DNA of 64,000 nt from Ancylobacter tetraedralis (GTDB lineage: Bacteria; Pseudomonadota; Alphaproteobacteria; Rhizobiales; Xanthobacteraceae). The notes below the pieces were generated by a model. That model made no database searches. It saw only the letters and a list, made by a program, of their open reading frames with translations, and was not told the DNA's origin. The stretch is taken from NCBI RefSeq assembly GCF_014195655.1, contig NZ_JACICD010000003.1, positions 124,001 to 188,000 of the forward strand, in the 5' to 3' direction. A program made the position numbers and the translations under genes. This document shows, piece by piece, positions 35,681 to 47,488 of the stretch; positions within the stretch are counted from its first letter, which is position 1; each line of letters begins with the position of its first letter.

Positions 35681-36805
35681 ATGGGCATTTTCGATCTCTC
35701 CCGCCGTTCGCTGCTCCGCCGGCTCGGCGGGCTTGCGGTCACCCCGCGCGTGTTGTTCGGCGGTGCGGCGCACGCGCAAGACCACGCGCAAGACCACGCA
35801 TTGGAGGCGGAGTGGCTGGCCACCGCCGGTGTCGCGGGCGGCTTCGCCCCGGTCGTGCTCGCGCCCGATCGCACCGCCACCGCCGTGGGCAGCGGCACGC
35901 AACGCATGCACTGGGTGGAGCCGAGCCCGGACGGGCGCACCGCGGTGGCGGTGGCGCGCCGGCCCGGCACGAGCGCCGTGCTGTTCGATCGCCGCGCCGG
36001 CACGGTGCTGGCCGAATTCGAGCCGGGCGAGGGGCGGGTTTTCTCCGGCCATGGCCGCTTCATCGAGGGCGGCCGGCGCTTTCTTGCCGTTGAAATCGAG
36101 CGGGCGAGCGGGCAGGGGATCGTGACCCGCCGTGTCGTCGAGGCCGATTTCGCCATCGAGGCCGAATGGGCCTCCGCCGGCATCGGCCCGCATGACATGC
36201 TCCCCGTCGGCGACGCGCTGATCGTGGCCAATGGCGGCATCGAGCCGCATACGCCGGAGGCGCTGGGCGCCGAGGTCGCGGGCGCCAGCGTCGCCCTCAT
36301 CGATGCTCTGAGCGGTGCGACCCGCGCGGTGATCGCATTGGAGGAGGATCTCGCCTCGCTGTCGCTGCGCCATCTCGCCGGCACACCGGACGGGCTCACC
36401 GTCCTCGCCGCGCAGGACCTCTTGGCCGATGGCGTGGCGCGGCCGCTGGTCTATGCGGTGGAGGAGGGCCGGCTGCGCGCCTTCGACGCGCCGGAGGAGG
36501 AGTGGCGTGGGCTCAGGACCTATGTCGGCTCGGTGGCCGTGGATGCCTCCGGCGCCTATGTCGCCGCCGCCAGCCCGCGCGGCAACCGCGTGGCGGTGTG
36601 GCGGCGCGACGGGCGCTTCATCGGCTCGCTCACCCTGGTCGATGGCTGCGGCCTCGCGCCCACCCGCGCAGCGGGGCAGTTCCTCGCGACCAGCGGTCTG
36701 GGCGAAGTGGCGCTGATCGGGGTGGATGACGAGGGCGTCGGCGTCATCGCCCGGCGTCAGCAGCCGATGCGCTTCGATAACCACGCGACGCTGGTTCTGA
36801 TGTAG
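35681..36805 (+). CDS. DUF1513 family Tat-exported propeller protein
   Basis: 374 residues from the ATG at 35681 with GAGGAGG upstream, 10 bases after the second imelysin gene. A twin-arginine signal (LSRRSLLRRLGGLAV) is followed by a short repeated HAQDHAQDHA stretch. The body has strand-rich repeats (MHWVEPSPDGRTAVAVARRPGTSAVLFDRRAG, VFSGHGRFIEGGRRFLAVE, VGSVAVDASGAYVAAASPRGNRVAVWRRDGR), consistent with a beta propeller. DUF1513 proteins regularly close imelysin / di-haem / imelysin operons, which supports a shared periplasmic function. Confidence 0.85.
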   Translation: MGIFDLSRRSLLRRLGGLAVTPRVLFGGAAHAQDHAQDHALEAEWLATAGVAGGFAPVVLAPDRTATAVGSGTQRMHWVEPSPDGRTAVAVARRPGTSAVLFDRRAGTVLAEFEPGEGRVFSGHGRFIEGGRRFLAVEIERASGQGIVTRRVVEADFAIEAEWASAGIGPHDMLPVGDALIVANGGIEPHTPEALGAEVAGASVALIDALSGATRAVIALEEDLASLSLRHLAGTPDGLTVLAAQDLLADGVARPLVYAVEEGRLRAFDAPEEEWRGLRTYVGSVAVDASGAYVAAASPRGNRVAVWRRDGRFIGSLTLVDGCGLAPTRAAGQFLATSGLGEVALIGVDDEGVGVIARRQQPMRFDNHATLVLM

Positions 36806-36917
36806 GTCGGCGCGGGCAACGGGCGGATAGCGCGCGCTCTTTTCTTTTGCGGTGGCGGGGAGGATAAGGACGAGCCCATGCCGTTCGATATCTTTTTATC
36901 CGCGCCGAGATCGTGAA

Positions 36918-38078
36918 ATGAACTCCCTGTTCGCGTCCCTGCCCACCACCGTGTTCGAGACCATGTCGGCATTGGCCCGCGCGCATGACGCGGTGAATCT
37001 CGGCCAGGGCTTTCCCGATGATCCCGGCCCGCTGGACGTGCGCCAGAAGGCGGCCGAGGCGGTTCTGAACGGGTGGAACCAGTACCCGCCGATGATGGGC
37101 GTGCCGGAACTGCGCCGCGCGGTCGCTGCCCATTACCGGGACTGGCAGGGGCTCGATCTCGATCCCGAGGCCGAGGTGATGATCACCTCCGGCGCCACCG
37201 AGGCGATTGCCGGCGCGCTGTTCTCGCTGATCGAGCCGGGCGACGAGGTGGTGCTGTTCCAGCCGCTTTACGACGCCTATCTGCCGCTGGTGCGGCGCGC
37301 CGGCGGCGTGCCGAAGCTGGTGCGCCTCGTTCCCCCGCACTGGCGCCTGACCGAGGAAGCGCTGGCGCAGGCCTTCTCGCCGCGCACCCGGCTGGTGCTG
37401 TTCAACAACCCGCACAACCCCACCGGGCGGGTGTTCGACCACGAGGAACTGGAGCGGCTGGCGCGCTTCTGCACCCGCTCGGATGCCGTGCTGGTGAGCG
37501 ACGAGGTGTGGGAGCACGTGATCTTCGACGGGCGCGAGCATCTCAGCGTGCTGGCGCTGCCCGGGATGCGCGAGCGCGCGGTGAAGATCGGCTCGGCCGG
37601 CAAGATCTTCGGCATGACAGGGTGGAAGGTCGGCTTCGTCTGCGCCGCTCCCGCGCTCATGCGCGTGCTTTCCAAGGCGCACCAGTTCCTCACCTTCACC
37701 ACGCCGCCGGCGTTGCAGCACGCGGTGGCCTATGGGCTGGCCAAGGAGCGCGACTGGTTTCTATCCACCCGCGCCGGCCTGCAGCGCTCGCGCGACCGGC
37801 TGGCGGCGGGGCTGAGTTCGATCGGATTCAATGTGCTGCCCTCGGCCGGCACCTATTTCCTAAATGTCGATCTCGCCCCGCTCGACGCCGCGCTGCGCGA
37901 CGAAGCCTTCTGCCGCACGCTGGTGGAGCGCTTCGGCGTCGCCGCCATTCCGGTCTCGGCCTTCTATGCGGAAGAGGCGATCGACACGGTGATCCGCTTC
38001 TGCTTCGCCAAGGCGGATTCCACGCTCGATCGCGCGGTGGAGCGGCTGGAGGCGGTCAGCCGGACGGCATTCGTCTAG
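36918..38078 (+). CDS. Class I/II aminotransferase (methionine/aromatic type)
   Basis: 386 residues from the ATG at 36918; the frame is open further upstream without a family match. Features are the N-terminal AVNLGQGFPDDPGP, SGATEAIAGALFSLIEPGDEV, NNPHNPTGRVF, SDEVWEHVIFDG and the PLP-binding Lys in SAGKIFGMTGWKVGFV. It groups with YbdL-like methionine aminotransferases and kynurenine aminotransferases. It stands alone, about 110 bases after the DUF1513 gene, and ends 220 bases before the urea operon. Confidence 0.87.
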   Translation: MNSLFASLPTTVFETMSALARAHDAVNLGQGFPDDPGPLDVRQKAAEAVLNGWNQYPPMMGVPELRRAVAAHYRDWQGLDLDPEAEVMITSGATEAIAGALFSLIEPGDEVVLFQPLYDAYLPLVRRAGGVPKLVRLVPPHWRLTEEALAQAFSPRTRLVLFNNPHNPTGRVFDHEELERLARFCTRSDAVLVSDEVWEHVIFDGREHLSVLALPGMRERAVKIGSAGKIFGMTGWKVGFVCAAPALMRVLSKAHQFLTFTTPPALQHAVAYGLAKERDWFLSTRAGLQRSRDRLAAGLSSIGFNVLPSAGTYFLNVDLAPLDAALRDEAFCRTLVERFGVAAIPVSAFYAEEAIDTVIRFCFAKADSTLDRAVERLEAVSRTAFV

Positions 38079-38190
38079 CGCCTGCCGCGCCCTGTATGCA
38101 GATACGGCTTTCGTAGGGGCGAATTTGCCTAGTTTGGCGACAGGTCGCTCACGATTTGAGCGATTGATTGATTCGGAATTCGAAACTTTT

Positions 38191-38206
38191 GTTGCCGATC
38201 GGCAAC
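38191..38206. promoter_or_regulatory. Perfect 16-bp palindrome upstream of the urea operon
   Basis: GTTGCCGATCGGCAAC is self-complementary. It lies 18 bases upstream of the sigma-54 element. It resembles NtrC sites only loosely (TTGC and GCAA ends), and is closer to the promoter than NtrC enhancers usually are. It could be an operator for a different regulator. Confidence 0.55.
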
Positions 38207-38224
38207 CGACCCCGTCGCCGGCTT

Positions 38225-38241
38225 CTGGCACGCGCATTGCT
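38225..38241 (+). promoter_or_regulatory. Sigma-54 (RpoN) promoter of urtA
   Basis: CTGGCACGCGCATTGCT matches the -24/-12 consensus YTGGCACGrNNNTTGCW at all but one weakly conserved position. The invariant GG (38227-38228) and GC (38239-38240) are exactly ten bases apart. It lies 58 bases before the urtA start. It implies nitrogen-regulated, NtrC-type activation of the urea transporter and probably of the urease genes behind it. Confidence 0.82.
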
Positions 38242-38299
38242 AACTAACCCCCGGCACGCGGACGGGGGTCCTGCGTGCGAACTCCAGAAGGGAAGAAAT

Positions 38300-39610
38300 A
38301 TGCTCAACCTGTTCACCCAGGCGCGGCGTGCGGCCGGTCGCGCTGCGGTCGGCGCGACAGCCCTCGCGCTGGCCGGCCTCACCGTGCCGGCCCACGCGCA
38401 GGAAACGATCAAGGTCGGCGTGCTTCATTCGCTCTCGGGCACGATGGCGATCAGCGAGACGACGCTGAAGGACACCGTGCTGTTCATGGTGCAGGAGCAG
38501 AACGCCAAGGGTGGCGTGCTCGGCAAGAAGCTTGAAGCCGTCGTCGTCGACCCGGCGTCCAACTGGCCGCTCTTCGCCGAAAAGGCGCGCGAGCTGATCG
38601 CCAAGGACAAGGTCGCCGTGGTGTTCGGCTGCTGGACCTCGGTCTCGCGCAAGTCGGTTCTGCCGGTGTTCAAGGAGCTCAACAGCATCCTGTTCTATCC
38701 CGTCCAGTACGAGGGCGAGGAGAGCGAGCGCAACGTGTTCTACACCGGCGCCGCCCCGAACCAGCAGGCGATCCCGGCGGTCGACTACCTCATGGAGAAT
38801 GAGGGCGTGAAGCGCTGGGTGCTCGCGGGCACCGACTATGTCTACCCGCGCACCACCAACAAGATTCTCGAAGCCTACCTGAAGTCCAAGGGCGTTCCCG
38901 CCGAGGACATCATGATCAACTATACGCCGTTCGGTCATTCCGACTGGCAGACCATCGTCGCCGACATCAAGAAGTTCGGTTCGGCCGGCAAGAAGACCGC
39001 CGTCGTCTCGACCATCAACGGCGATGCCAACGTTCCCTTCTACAAGGAACTCGGCAACCAGGGCATCAAGGCGACCGACATTCCGGTCGTGGCCTTCTCC
39101 GTGGGCGAGGAAGAACTCGCCGGCATTGACACCAAGCCGCTGGTCGGCCATCTCGCCGCGTGGAATTACTTCCAGTCGGTCGATACGCCCGCCAACAAGG
39201 ACTTCATCGCGAAGTGGCAGGCCTATACCAAGAACCCGAAGCGCGTGACCAACGACCCGATGGAAGCCACCGTCATCGGCTTCAACATGTGGGTCAAGGC
39301 GGTCGAGAAGGCCGGCACCACCGAGCCGGACAAGGTCATCCCGGCGCTGATCGGCGTCGCGGTGCCGAACCTGTCGGGCGGCTTCTCGGCCATGATGCCG
39401 AACCACCACATCACCAAGCCGGTGCTGATCGGCGAGATCAAGGATGACGGCCAGTTCGACATCGTCGAGCAGACCCCGGGCCTGATCGTCGCCGAAGAGT
39501 GGTCGCCCCACCTCGAAGGCTCCAAGGACCTGATCTCCGATTGGCGCTCGCCGCTGAACTGCGGCAACTTCAACGTCAAGACCGGCAAGTGCGGCGGCGC
39601 GGGCAACTGA
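38300..39610 (+). CDS. urtA: Urea ABC transporter substrate-binding protein
   Basis: 436 residues from the ATG at 38300 with AAGGGAAG upstream. A signal peptide ends at AHA-QE. The sequence VGVLHSLSGTMAISETTLKDTVLFMVQEQNAKGGVLGK and later FGCWTSVSRKSVLPVFKELNSILFYPVQYEGEE are typical of UrtA, and the late MMPNHHITKPVLIGEIKDDGQFDIV is family-specific. It captures urea in the periplasm for UrtBCDE. It heads the nitrogen-regulated operon. Confidence 0.96.
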   Translation: MLNLFTQARRAAGRAAVGATALALAGLTVPAHAQETIKVGVLHSLSGTMAISETTLKDTVLFMVQEQNAKGGVLGKKLEAVVVDPASNWPLFAEKARELIAKDKVAVVFGCWTSVSRKSVLPVFKELNSILFYPVQYEGEESERNVFYTGAAPNQQAIPAVDYLMENEGVKRWVLAGTDYVYPRTTNKILEAYLKSKGVPAEDIMINYTPFGHSDWQTIVADIKKFGSAGKKTAVVSTINGDANVPFYKELGNQGIKATDIPVVAFSVGEEELAGIDTKPLVGHLAAWNYFQSVDTPANKDFIAKWQAYTKNPKRVTNDPMEATVIGFNMWVKAVEKAGTTEPDKVIPALIGVAVPNLSGGFSAMMPNHHITKPVLIGEIKDDGQFDIVEQTPGLIVAEEWSPHLEGSKDLISDWRSPLNCGNFNVKTGKCGGAGN

Positions 39611-39634
39611 TCGCCCGATCCTGAAACGATGGGG

Positions 39635-39656
39635 ACCGGCGCTCATGGCGGCCGGT
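39635..39656 (+). terminator. Stem-loop after urtA
   Basis: ACCGGC (39635-39640) pairs with GCCGGT (39651-39656), in the 156-base gap before urtB, followed only by TCTC. The likely effect is partial termination or RNA protection, giving more UrtA than membrane components. Confidence 0.4.
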
Positions 39657-39766
39657 TCTCATCAGCCACCGCGCCGTGTCGTGGCCCGCTACGAGGGAAG
39701 GCGGTCTTCCGCCTTCCGCTTCGCCGCCGGAACGAGGCTCCGGTCGTCCGCATCGCAGCTTGACGG

Positions 39767-41392
39767 ATGATGATGATTTCCAGCGCTCGACTTCGCCGCC
39801 TGTCCTGTGCGCTGTTGCTCGCCCTGTATGGGCTGTGTGGCGCGCTCTTTTCCCAGCCTGCGCTGGCGCAGGACATCAGCGCCCCGCTCGCCCAACTGGC
39901 GACCGACAATTATGCCGACACCGAGGCCGCCCTCGGCGCACTGGCCCTGAGCGGCAGCCCGGCCGCGGCCGGCATCGTGGCGGCGCTGGCCGACGGCAAG
40001 CTCGTCTTTTCGGCCGCGCCGCGCCAGGTGTTTCTGCGCACGGAGACCGGCCTCGTCGATCCTCTGACGCTCCAGCCGGTGGCCGATCCGCCGGCGGTGA
40101 AGCCGGTCCGGGTCAATAACCGCGTGCGCCGCGCCATCGAGGCCGCCAATGGCACGCTCTCTCTCGTCAGTCCCGATCCCGCCAAGCGGCTGGAGGCGGC
40201 CACGGCGGTGGCCCGTTCGCGCGACACGGCGGCGCTGCCGGCGCTCGATCTTGCGCTTTCCAAGGAAGCCGATCCGAAGGTGAAGACCGCGCTGACGCTG
40301 GCGCGCGCGTCCATTGTCATGGGCCAGCCCGGCGTCTCGGATGCCGAGCGCATCGCCGCCATCGGCCTGGTAGGCGCCGAGGGCAATCAGGACGCGCTGG
40401 CGATCCTGCAAGGCGTGCCGGCCGATTCCTCGCCGGCGGTGAAGCAGGCGGCGGCCGACGCCATTGCCGGCATCGAGCGCAGCCTCGCCATGTGGAGCAT
40501 GGCGCAGAACGTGTGGTACGGGCTCTCGCTCGGCTCCGTGCTGCTGCTCGCCGCCATCGGCCTCGCCATCACCTTCGGCGTGATGGGCGTCATCAACATG
40601 GCGCATGGCGAGATGGTGATGCTCGGCGCCTACACCACTTTCGTCGTGCAGGACGCGATCCGCACCTATAATCCCGGCCTGTTCGACTGGTCGCTGATCA
40701 TCGCCATCCCGCTCGCCTTCCTGTTCACCGGGCTGATCGGCGTCATCATCGAGCGCACGGTCATCCGGTTCCTGTATGGCCGCGCGCTGGAGACCCTGCT
40801 CGCCACCTGGGGTATCTCGCTGATCCTGCAGCAGGCGATCCGCACCATCTTCGGCCCCACCAACCGCGAGGTCGGCGCACCGAGCTGGATGTCCGGCTCC
40901 TTCGACATCGGCCAGCTGGCCATCACCTCCGGCCGGCTGTGGATCATCGTTTTCGCCATCCTCGTCTTCGTCGCCCTGCTGGCGACGCTGCGCATGACCC
41001 GCATCGGCCTTGAAATGCGGGCCGTGACGCAGAACCGCCGCATGGCCGCCTCCATGGGCATCCGCACCAATTGGGTGGACGCCATGACTTTCGGCCTCGG
41101 CTCCGGCATTGCCGGCATCGCTGGCGTGGCGCTCAGCCAGATCGACAATGTCTCGCCAAATCTCGGCCAGAGCTACATCATCGACAGCTTCCTCGTCGTG
41201 GTGTTCGGCGGGGTGGGCAATCTGTGGGGCACGCTGGTCGGGGCGATGTCGCTCGGCATCGCCAACAAGCTGTTGGAGCCCTATGCCGGCGCGGTGCTCG
41301 GCAAGATCGCGCTGCTCGTCATCGTCATCCTCTTCATCCAGAAGCGCCCGCGTGGCCTCTTCGCCCTCAAGGGGAGGTCGATCGAAGCATGA
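39767..41392 (+). CDS. urtB: Urea ABC transporter permease UrtB
   Basis: 541 residues. The first 240 or so are a signal peptide (LSCALLLALYGLCGALFSQPALA-QD) and a helical periplasmic domain with repeats like EAATAVARSRDTAALPALDLALSKEADPKVKTAL, typical of UrtB. The C-terminal part is a LivH-like permease (FGVMGVINMAHGEMVMLGAYTTF and the coupling region TQNRRMAASMGIRTNWVDAMTFGLGSGIAGIAGVAL). The start could be any of three ATGs in a row at 39767, 39770 and 39773. The stop overlaps urtC (ATGA). Confidence 0.95.
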   Translation: MMMISSARLRRLSCALLLALYGLCGALFSQPALAQDISAPLAQLATDNYADTEAALGALALSGSPAAAGIVAALADGKLVFSAAPRQVFLRTETGLVDPLTLQPVADPPAVKPVRVNNRVRRAIEAANGTLSLVSPDPAKRLEAATAVARSRDTAALPALDLALSKEADPKVKTALTLARASIVMGQPGVSDAERIAAIGLVGAEGNQDALAILQGVPADSSPAVKQAAADAIAGIERSLAMWSMAQNVWYGLSLGSVLLLAAIGLAITFGVMGVINMAHGEMVMLGAYTTFVVQDAIRTYNPGLFDWSLIIAIPLAFLFTGLIGVIIERTVIRFLYGRALETLLATWGISLILQQAIRTIFGPTNREVGAPSWMSGSFDIGQLAITSGRLWIIVFAILVFVALLATLRMTRIGLEMRAVTQNRRMAASMGIRTNWVDAMTFGLGSGIAGIAGVALSQIDNVSPNLGQSYIIDSFLVVVFGGVGNLWGTLVGAMSLGIANKLLEPYAGAVLGKIALLVIVILFIQKRPRGLFALKGRSIEA

Positions 41393-42543
41393 GCCCGTCC
41401 GATACCCGTCCGCCGACCCTCATCCCCACCAATGGCCTCGTCTTCCTCGGCGTGCTCGCCGCGGTCGCCGTGCTGGTGCCGCTGCTCAACCTGGCCACCT
41501 CGCCCGACGCCGCGGTGCACGTGCCGACCTATGTCGTCTCGCTGCTCGGCAAATATCTCACCTACGCGCTGCTCGCGCTCTCGGTGGATCTCATCTGGGG
41601 CTATGTCGGCATTCTCTCGCTCGGCCAGGGCGCGTTCTTCGCGCTCGGCGGCTACGCGATGGGCATGTACCTGATGCGCCAGATCGGCACGCGCGGCGTC
41701 TATGGCGACCCCATGCTGCCCGATTTCATGGTGTTCCTCAACTGGAAGGAACTGCCCTGGTTCTGGTACGGCTTCGATCTGTTCCCCTTCGCCCTGGTGA
41801 TGGTGCTGCTGGCGCCGGGCCTGCTCGCCCTGGTGTTCGGCTGGTTCGCCTTCCGCTCGCGCGTCACCGGCGTCTATCTGTCGATCATCACCCAGGCGAT
41901 GACCTTCGCCCTGCTGCTCGCCTTCTTCCGCAACGACATGGGGTTCGGCGGCAATAACGGGCTGACCGACTTCAAGGACATTCTCGGTTTCAACATCCAG
42001 TCGGATGGCACGCGGGCGGTACTGTTCTTCCTGTCGGCGCTGGCGCTGGGGCTCGGCTATGTGCTCTGCCGTTTCCTCGTGCGCTCGCATTTCGGCAAGG
42101 TGCTGATCGCCATCCGCGATGCCGAGACGCGGGTGCGCTTTACCGGCTATCGCGCGGAAAACTACAAGCTGGTCGCCTTCGTGGTCTCGGCCATGCTGGC
42201 GGGCATTGCCGGCGCGCTCTACGTGCCGCAGGTCGGCATCATCAACCCGTCAGAATTCTCGCCGGCCAATTCGATCGAGATCATCGTGTGGGTGGCGGTC
42301 GGCGGGCGCGGCACGCTGGTGGGCGCGGCGCTCGGCGCGGTGCTGGTGAACTACGCCAAGACCTATTTCACCTCTGGCTTCCTCGCCCCGTACTGGCTGT
42401 TCATGCTCGGCGGGTTGTTCGTCGCCGTCACGCTGTTCCTGCCCAAGGGCATTGTCGGCACCTTCTACGACTGGCGCGAGAAGCGGCGTCCTTCGCCCGA
42501 CGCTTTGGGCGAGCCGCTGCCCGAACCGAAGCCGGCCGAGTGA
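41389..42543 (+). CDS. urtC: Urea ABC transporter permease UrtC
   Basis: 384 residues from the ATG at 41389, overlapping the urtB stop by four bases. LivM-like permease with many hydrophobic helices; family segments include VDLIWGYVGILSLGQGAFFALGGYAMGMYL, MGFGGNNGLTDF and the coupling region RDAETRVRFTGYRAENYKLVAFVVSAMLAGIAGALYVPQ. It forms the channel together with UrtB. Confidence 0.96.
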   Translation: MSPSDTRPPTLIPTNGLVFLGVLAAVAVLVPLLNLATSPDAAVHVPTYVVSLLGKYLTYALLALSVDLIWGYVGILSLGQGAFFALGGYAMGMYLMRQIGTRGVYGDPMLPDFMVFLNWKELPWFWYGFDLFPFALVMVLLAPGLLALVFGWFAFRSRVTGVYLSIITQAMTFALLLAFFRNDMGFGGNNGLTDFKDILGFNIQSDGTRAVLFFLSALALGLGYVLCRFLVRSHFGKVLIAIRDAETRVRFTGYRAENYKLVAFVVSAMLAGIAGALYVPQVGIINPSEFSPANSIEIIVWVAVGGRGTLVGAALGAVLVNYAKTYFTSGFLAPYWLFMLGGLFVAVTLFLPKGIVGTFYDWREKRRPSPDALGEPLPEPKPAE

Positions 42544-42553
42544 GGAGCACGCG

Positions 42554-43363
<810 letters not shown>

Positions 43364-43367
43364 AGGC

Positions 43368-44063
43368 ATGCTCGAGGTTCAGGACGTCAATCTGTTCTAC
43401 GGCGCGGCGCAGGCCCTGCGCGGGGTGTCGCTCAAGGCGGAGCCGGGCAAGGTGACCTGCGTGCTCGGGCGCAACGGGGTGGGCAAGACGAGCCTGATGC
43501 GCGCCATCGTCGGGCAGGCGCCGGTGGCGAAGGGATCGATCCGCTTCAACGGCGAGGACATCACCACCATGGCGCCCTCCGAGCGGGCGCGGCGCGGCAT
43601 CGCCTTCGTGCCGCAGGGGCGCGAGATCTTCCCCCTGCTCACCGTGGCGGAAAACCTTCAGACCGGCTTCGCGCCGCTGAAGCGGGCGGATCGTTTCATC
43701 CCCGATGACGTGTTCTCGCTGTTCCCGGTGCTGGACAGCATGATGCGCCGGCGCGGCGGCGACCTCTCGGGCGGGCAGCAGCAGCAGCTGGCCATCGGCC
43801 GCGCGCTGACCATGCGGCCCAAGGTTCTGGTGCTGGACGAGCCAACCGAGGGCATCCAGCCCTCCATCATCAAGGATATCGGCAACGCCATCCGCTACCT
43901 ACGCTCGAAGGGTGACATCGCCATCGTGCTGGTCGAGCAGTATTTCGACTTCGCCAAAGAACTCGCGGACCATTTCATCGTCATGGAGCGCGGCGCCGTG
44001 GTGATGTCGGGCGATGGCGCCGCCCTTGAGGATCCCGATGTTCGCAACCGAATTGCCGTTTGA
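43368..44063 (+). CDS. urtE: Urea ABC transporter ATPase UrtE
   Basis: 231 residues from the ATG at 43368, four bases after urtD. Walker A is GRNGVGKTS, the signature is LSGGQQQQLAIGRAL, Walker B is VLVLDEPTEGIQPSI, and the switch is LVEQYFDFA. LivF-like. Its 3' end overlaps the start of ureD, so transport and urease genes are translationally linked. Confidence 0.96.
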   Translation: MLEVQDVNLFYGAAQALRGVSLKAEPGKVTCVLGRNGVGKTSLMRAIVGQAPVAKGSIRFNGEDITTMAPSERARRGIAFVPQGREIFPLLTVAENLQTGFAPLKRADRFIPDDVFSLFPVLDSMMRRRGGDLSGGQQQQLAIGRALTMRPKVLVLDEPTEGIQPSIIKDIGNAIRYLRSKGDIAIVLVEQYFDFAKELADHFIVMERGAVVMSGDGAALEDPDVRNRIAV

Positions 44064-44931
44064 ACCCGTTGCCGCCTCGATCCCGATCGAGCGGCGCGGG
44101 CAGGGGCGGCTTGTCGTGGAGGCGCACGCGCGGGACGGGCGCACGCAGCGAGGGCGGGTCGAGGAATCGGGCTTCGCCCGGGTGCGCTTTCCGCTCTCCG
44201 GCCGCCGCGCCCATGCGCTGGAGGCGGTGCTGATCAATACTGGCGGCGGACTGGCCGGGGGCGATGTCTCGCAGACGATCATCCGCGCGGCAGACGCTGC
44301 CCAACTCGTCGTCACCACCCAGGCGGCGGAGAAGATCTACCGTTCCGACGGCGCGCTTTCGCGCATCGCGGTGGACCTTTCGGCCGGAGCGGGCGCGCGG
44401 ATCGACTGGATGCCGCAGTCGACCATCGTGTTTGACGGCGCGCGGGTGGAGCGCTCCATCGCGGCCGAGATCGCGGCCGACGCGCGGCTGCTGCTGGTGG
44501 AGCCGGTGATCCTCGGGCGCACCGCGCGCGGCGAGCGCTTCCGCCAGGGCCTGCTGCATGACCGCTGGCGCATCCGCCGCAACGGCAGGCTCGTCTATGC
44601 CGACGGGTTGCAGCTGGAGGGCGACATCGCGCGCCTGCTCGATCGCCGCGCCACGGCCGGCGGCTGGGCGGCCTTTGCGACGCTGCTGCTGGTCGCGCCC
44701 GATGCGGAAGGCCGGCTGCAGGAGGTGCGCGCCGCGCTCGGCCTGCGCGATGGCTCGCCCGAAGATCCGCCCGATACGCTGCCCGCCAATCTCGAGGCCG
44801 GCGCCAGCGCCTGGGACGGCATGCTGTCGGTTCGGCTGCTGGCCCGGGACGGCGCGCCGCTGGAGGCCGCGATCCGCCGTGTCCTCGCCGCGCTGGGCGT
44901 CGCCGACATTCCGCGTATCTGGCATTCCTGA
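44038..44931 (+). CDS. ureD: Urease accessory protein UreD
   Basis: 297 residues from the ATG at 44038, preceded by GAGG seven bases upstream; a start at 44014 is also in frame. Both overlap urtE. UreD-family landmarks include [24 protein letters not shown], and [16 protein letters not shown]. UreD docks on the urease apoprotein and forms the path through which UreFG deliver nickel. It is the first urease gene after the transporter. Confidence 0.93.
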   Translation: MFATELPFEPVAASIPIERRGQGRLVVEAHARDGRTQRGRVEESGFARVRFPLSGRRAHALEAVLINTGGGLAGGDVSQTIIRAADAAQLVVTTQAAEKIYRSDGALSRIAVDLSAGAGARIDWMPQSTIVFDGARVERSIAAEIAADARLLLVEPVILGRTARGERFRQGLLHDRWRIRRNGRLVYADGLQLEGDIARLLDRRATAGGWAAFATLLLVAPDAEGRLQEVRAALGLRDGSPEDPPDTLPANLEAGASAWDGMLSVRLLARDGAPLEAAIRRVLAALGVADIPRIWHS

Positions 44932-44971
44932 TGCAGGTAACACTCGCCTTATTCGATCCGGAGACCGCCCG

Positions 44972-45592
44972 ATGAACCTGAGCCCGCGCGAGAAGGACAA
45001 GCTGCTCGTCGCCATGTCCGCGATGGTGGCGCGCCGCCGCCTGGAGCGTGGCGTGAAGCTCAACCATCCCGAGGCGATCGCGCTGATCACCGATGTGGTG
45101 ATCGAGGGCGCGCGCGACGGCAAGAGCGTGGCCGAGCTGATGACGCTCGGCGCGCAGGTGCTGACCCGCGATCAGGTGATGCCGGGCGTCGCCGAGATGA
45201 TCTACGACATCCAGGTCGAGGCGACCTTTCCGGACGGCACCAAGCTCGTCACCGTGCACGAGCCGATCCCGTGGCACAGCGGCCCTGGGGCGCCGGGCGA
45301 GTTGCTCATCGAGGAAGGTGAGATCGAGCTGCTGGTCGGGCGCGAGATCATCGACCTCGTCGTCGCCAACACCGGCGACCGGCCGATCCAGGTCGGCAGC
45401 CATTACCATTTCTTCGAGACCAACCCGGCGCTGGCCTTCGACCGCGCGCGGGCGCGCGGCATGCGCCTCGCCATTCCTTCCGGCACCGCGGTGCGCTTCG
45501 AGCCGGGCCAGAGCCGCGAGGTGAAGCTGGTGGCGCTCGCCGGGGACCGCGAGGTCTATGGCTTCCGCCAGGACGTGATGGGCTCGCTCTAG
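44972..45592 (+). CDS. ureAB: Urease gamma-beta fused subunit
   Basis: 206 residues that contain both small urease subunits in one chain. Residues 1-100 are UreA-like ([39 protein letters not shown]), residues from about 108 on are UreB-like ([47 protein letters not shown]). Most proteobacteria encode them separately; a fused form is known from Helicobacter and some others. There is no break in the frame between the parts. Confidence 0.95.
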   Translation: MNLSPREKDKLLVAMSAMVARRRLERGVKLNHPEAIALITDVVIEGARDGKSVAELMTLGAQVLTRDQVMPGVAEMIYDIQVEATFPDGTKLVTVHEPIPWHSGPGAPGELLIEEGEIELLVGREIIDLVVANTGDRPIQVGSHYHFFETNPALAFDRARARGMRLAIPSGTAVRFEPGQSREVKLVALAGDREVYGFRQDVMGSL

Positions 45593-45654
45593 GCGACGGT
45601 ATCCGCCCGCCCGCACCTCCTTGCCCGCGGCCTTGCCGCTGAACGGATTGTCCC

Positions 45655-47367
<1,713 letters not shown>

Positions 47368-47384
47368 GGATCGGTGAGACTGGC

Positions 47385-47461
47385 CGCGCGCCTCCTCGGA
47401 GGAAGCGCGGCGGATTTCAGCCGCGTAGGCATGGCATCGCCGCAAAGGTTTCCCACCTTTG
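47385..47461. other. Two hairpins in the ureC-ureE gap
   Basis: CGCGCCTCC and GGAGGAAGCGCG (about 47385-47409) form a stem with a small loop, and CAAAGGT (47443-47449) pairs perfectly with ACCTTTG (47455-47461) around TTCCC. The second ends 28 bases before the ureE start and 12 before its GAGGAG site. They may protect or partly stop the ureC transcript; no nickel riboswitch pattern is recognised. Confidence 0.4.
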
Positions 47462-47488
47462 TGGCAGCTGTCCCGAGGAGACCCGATC

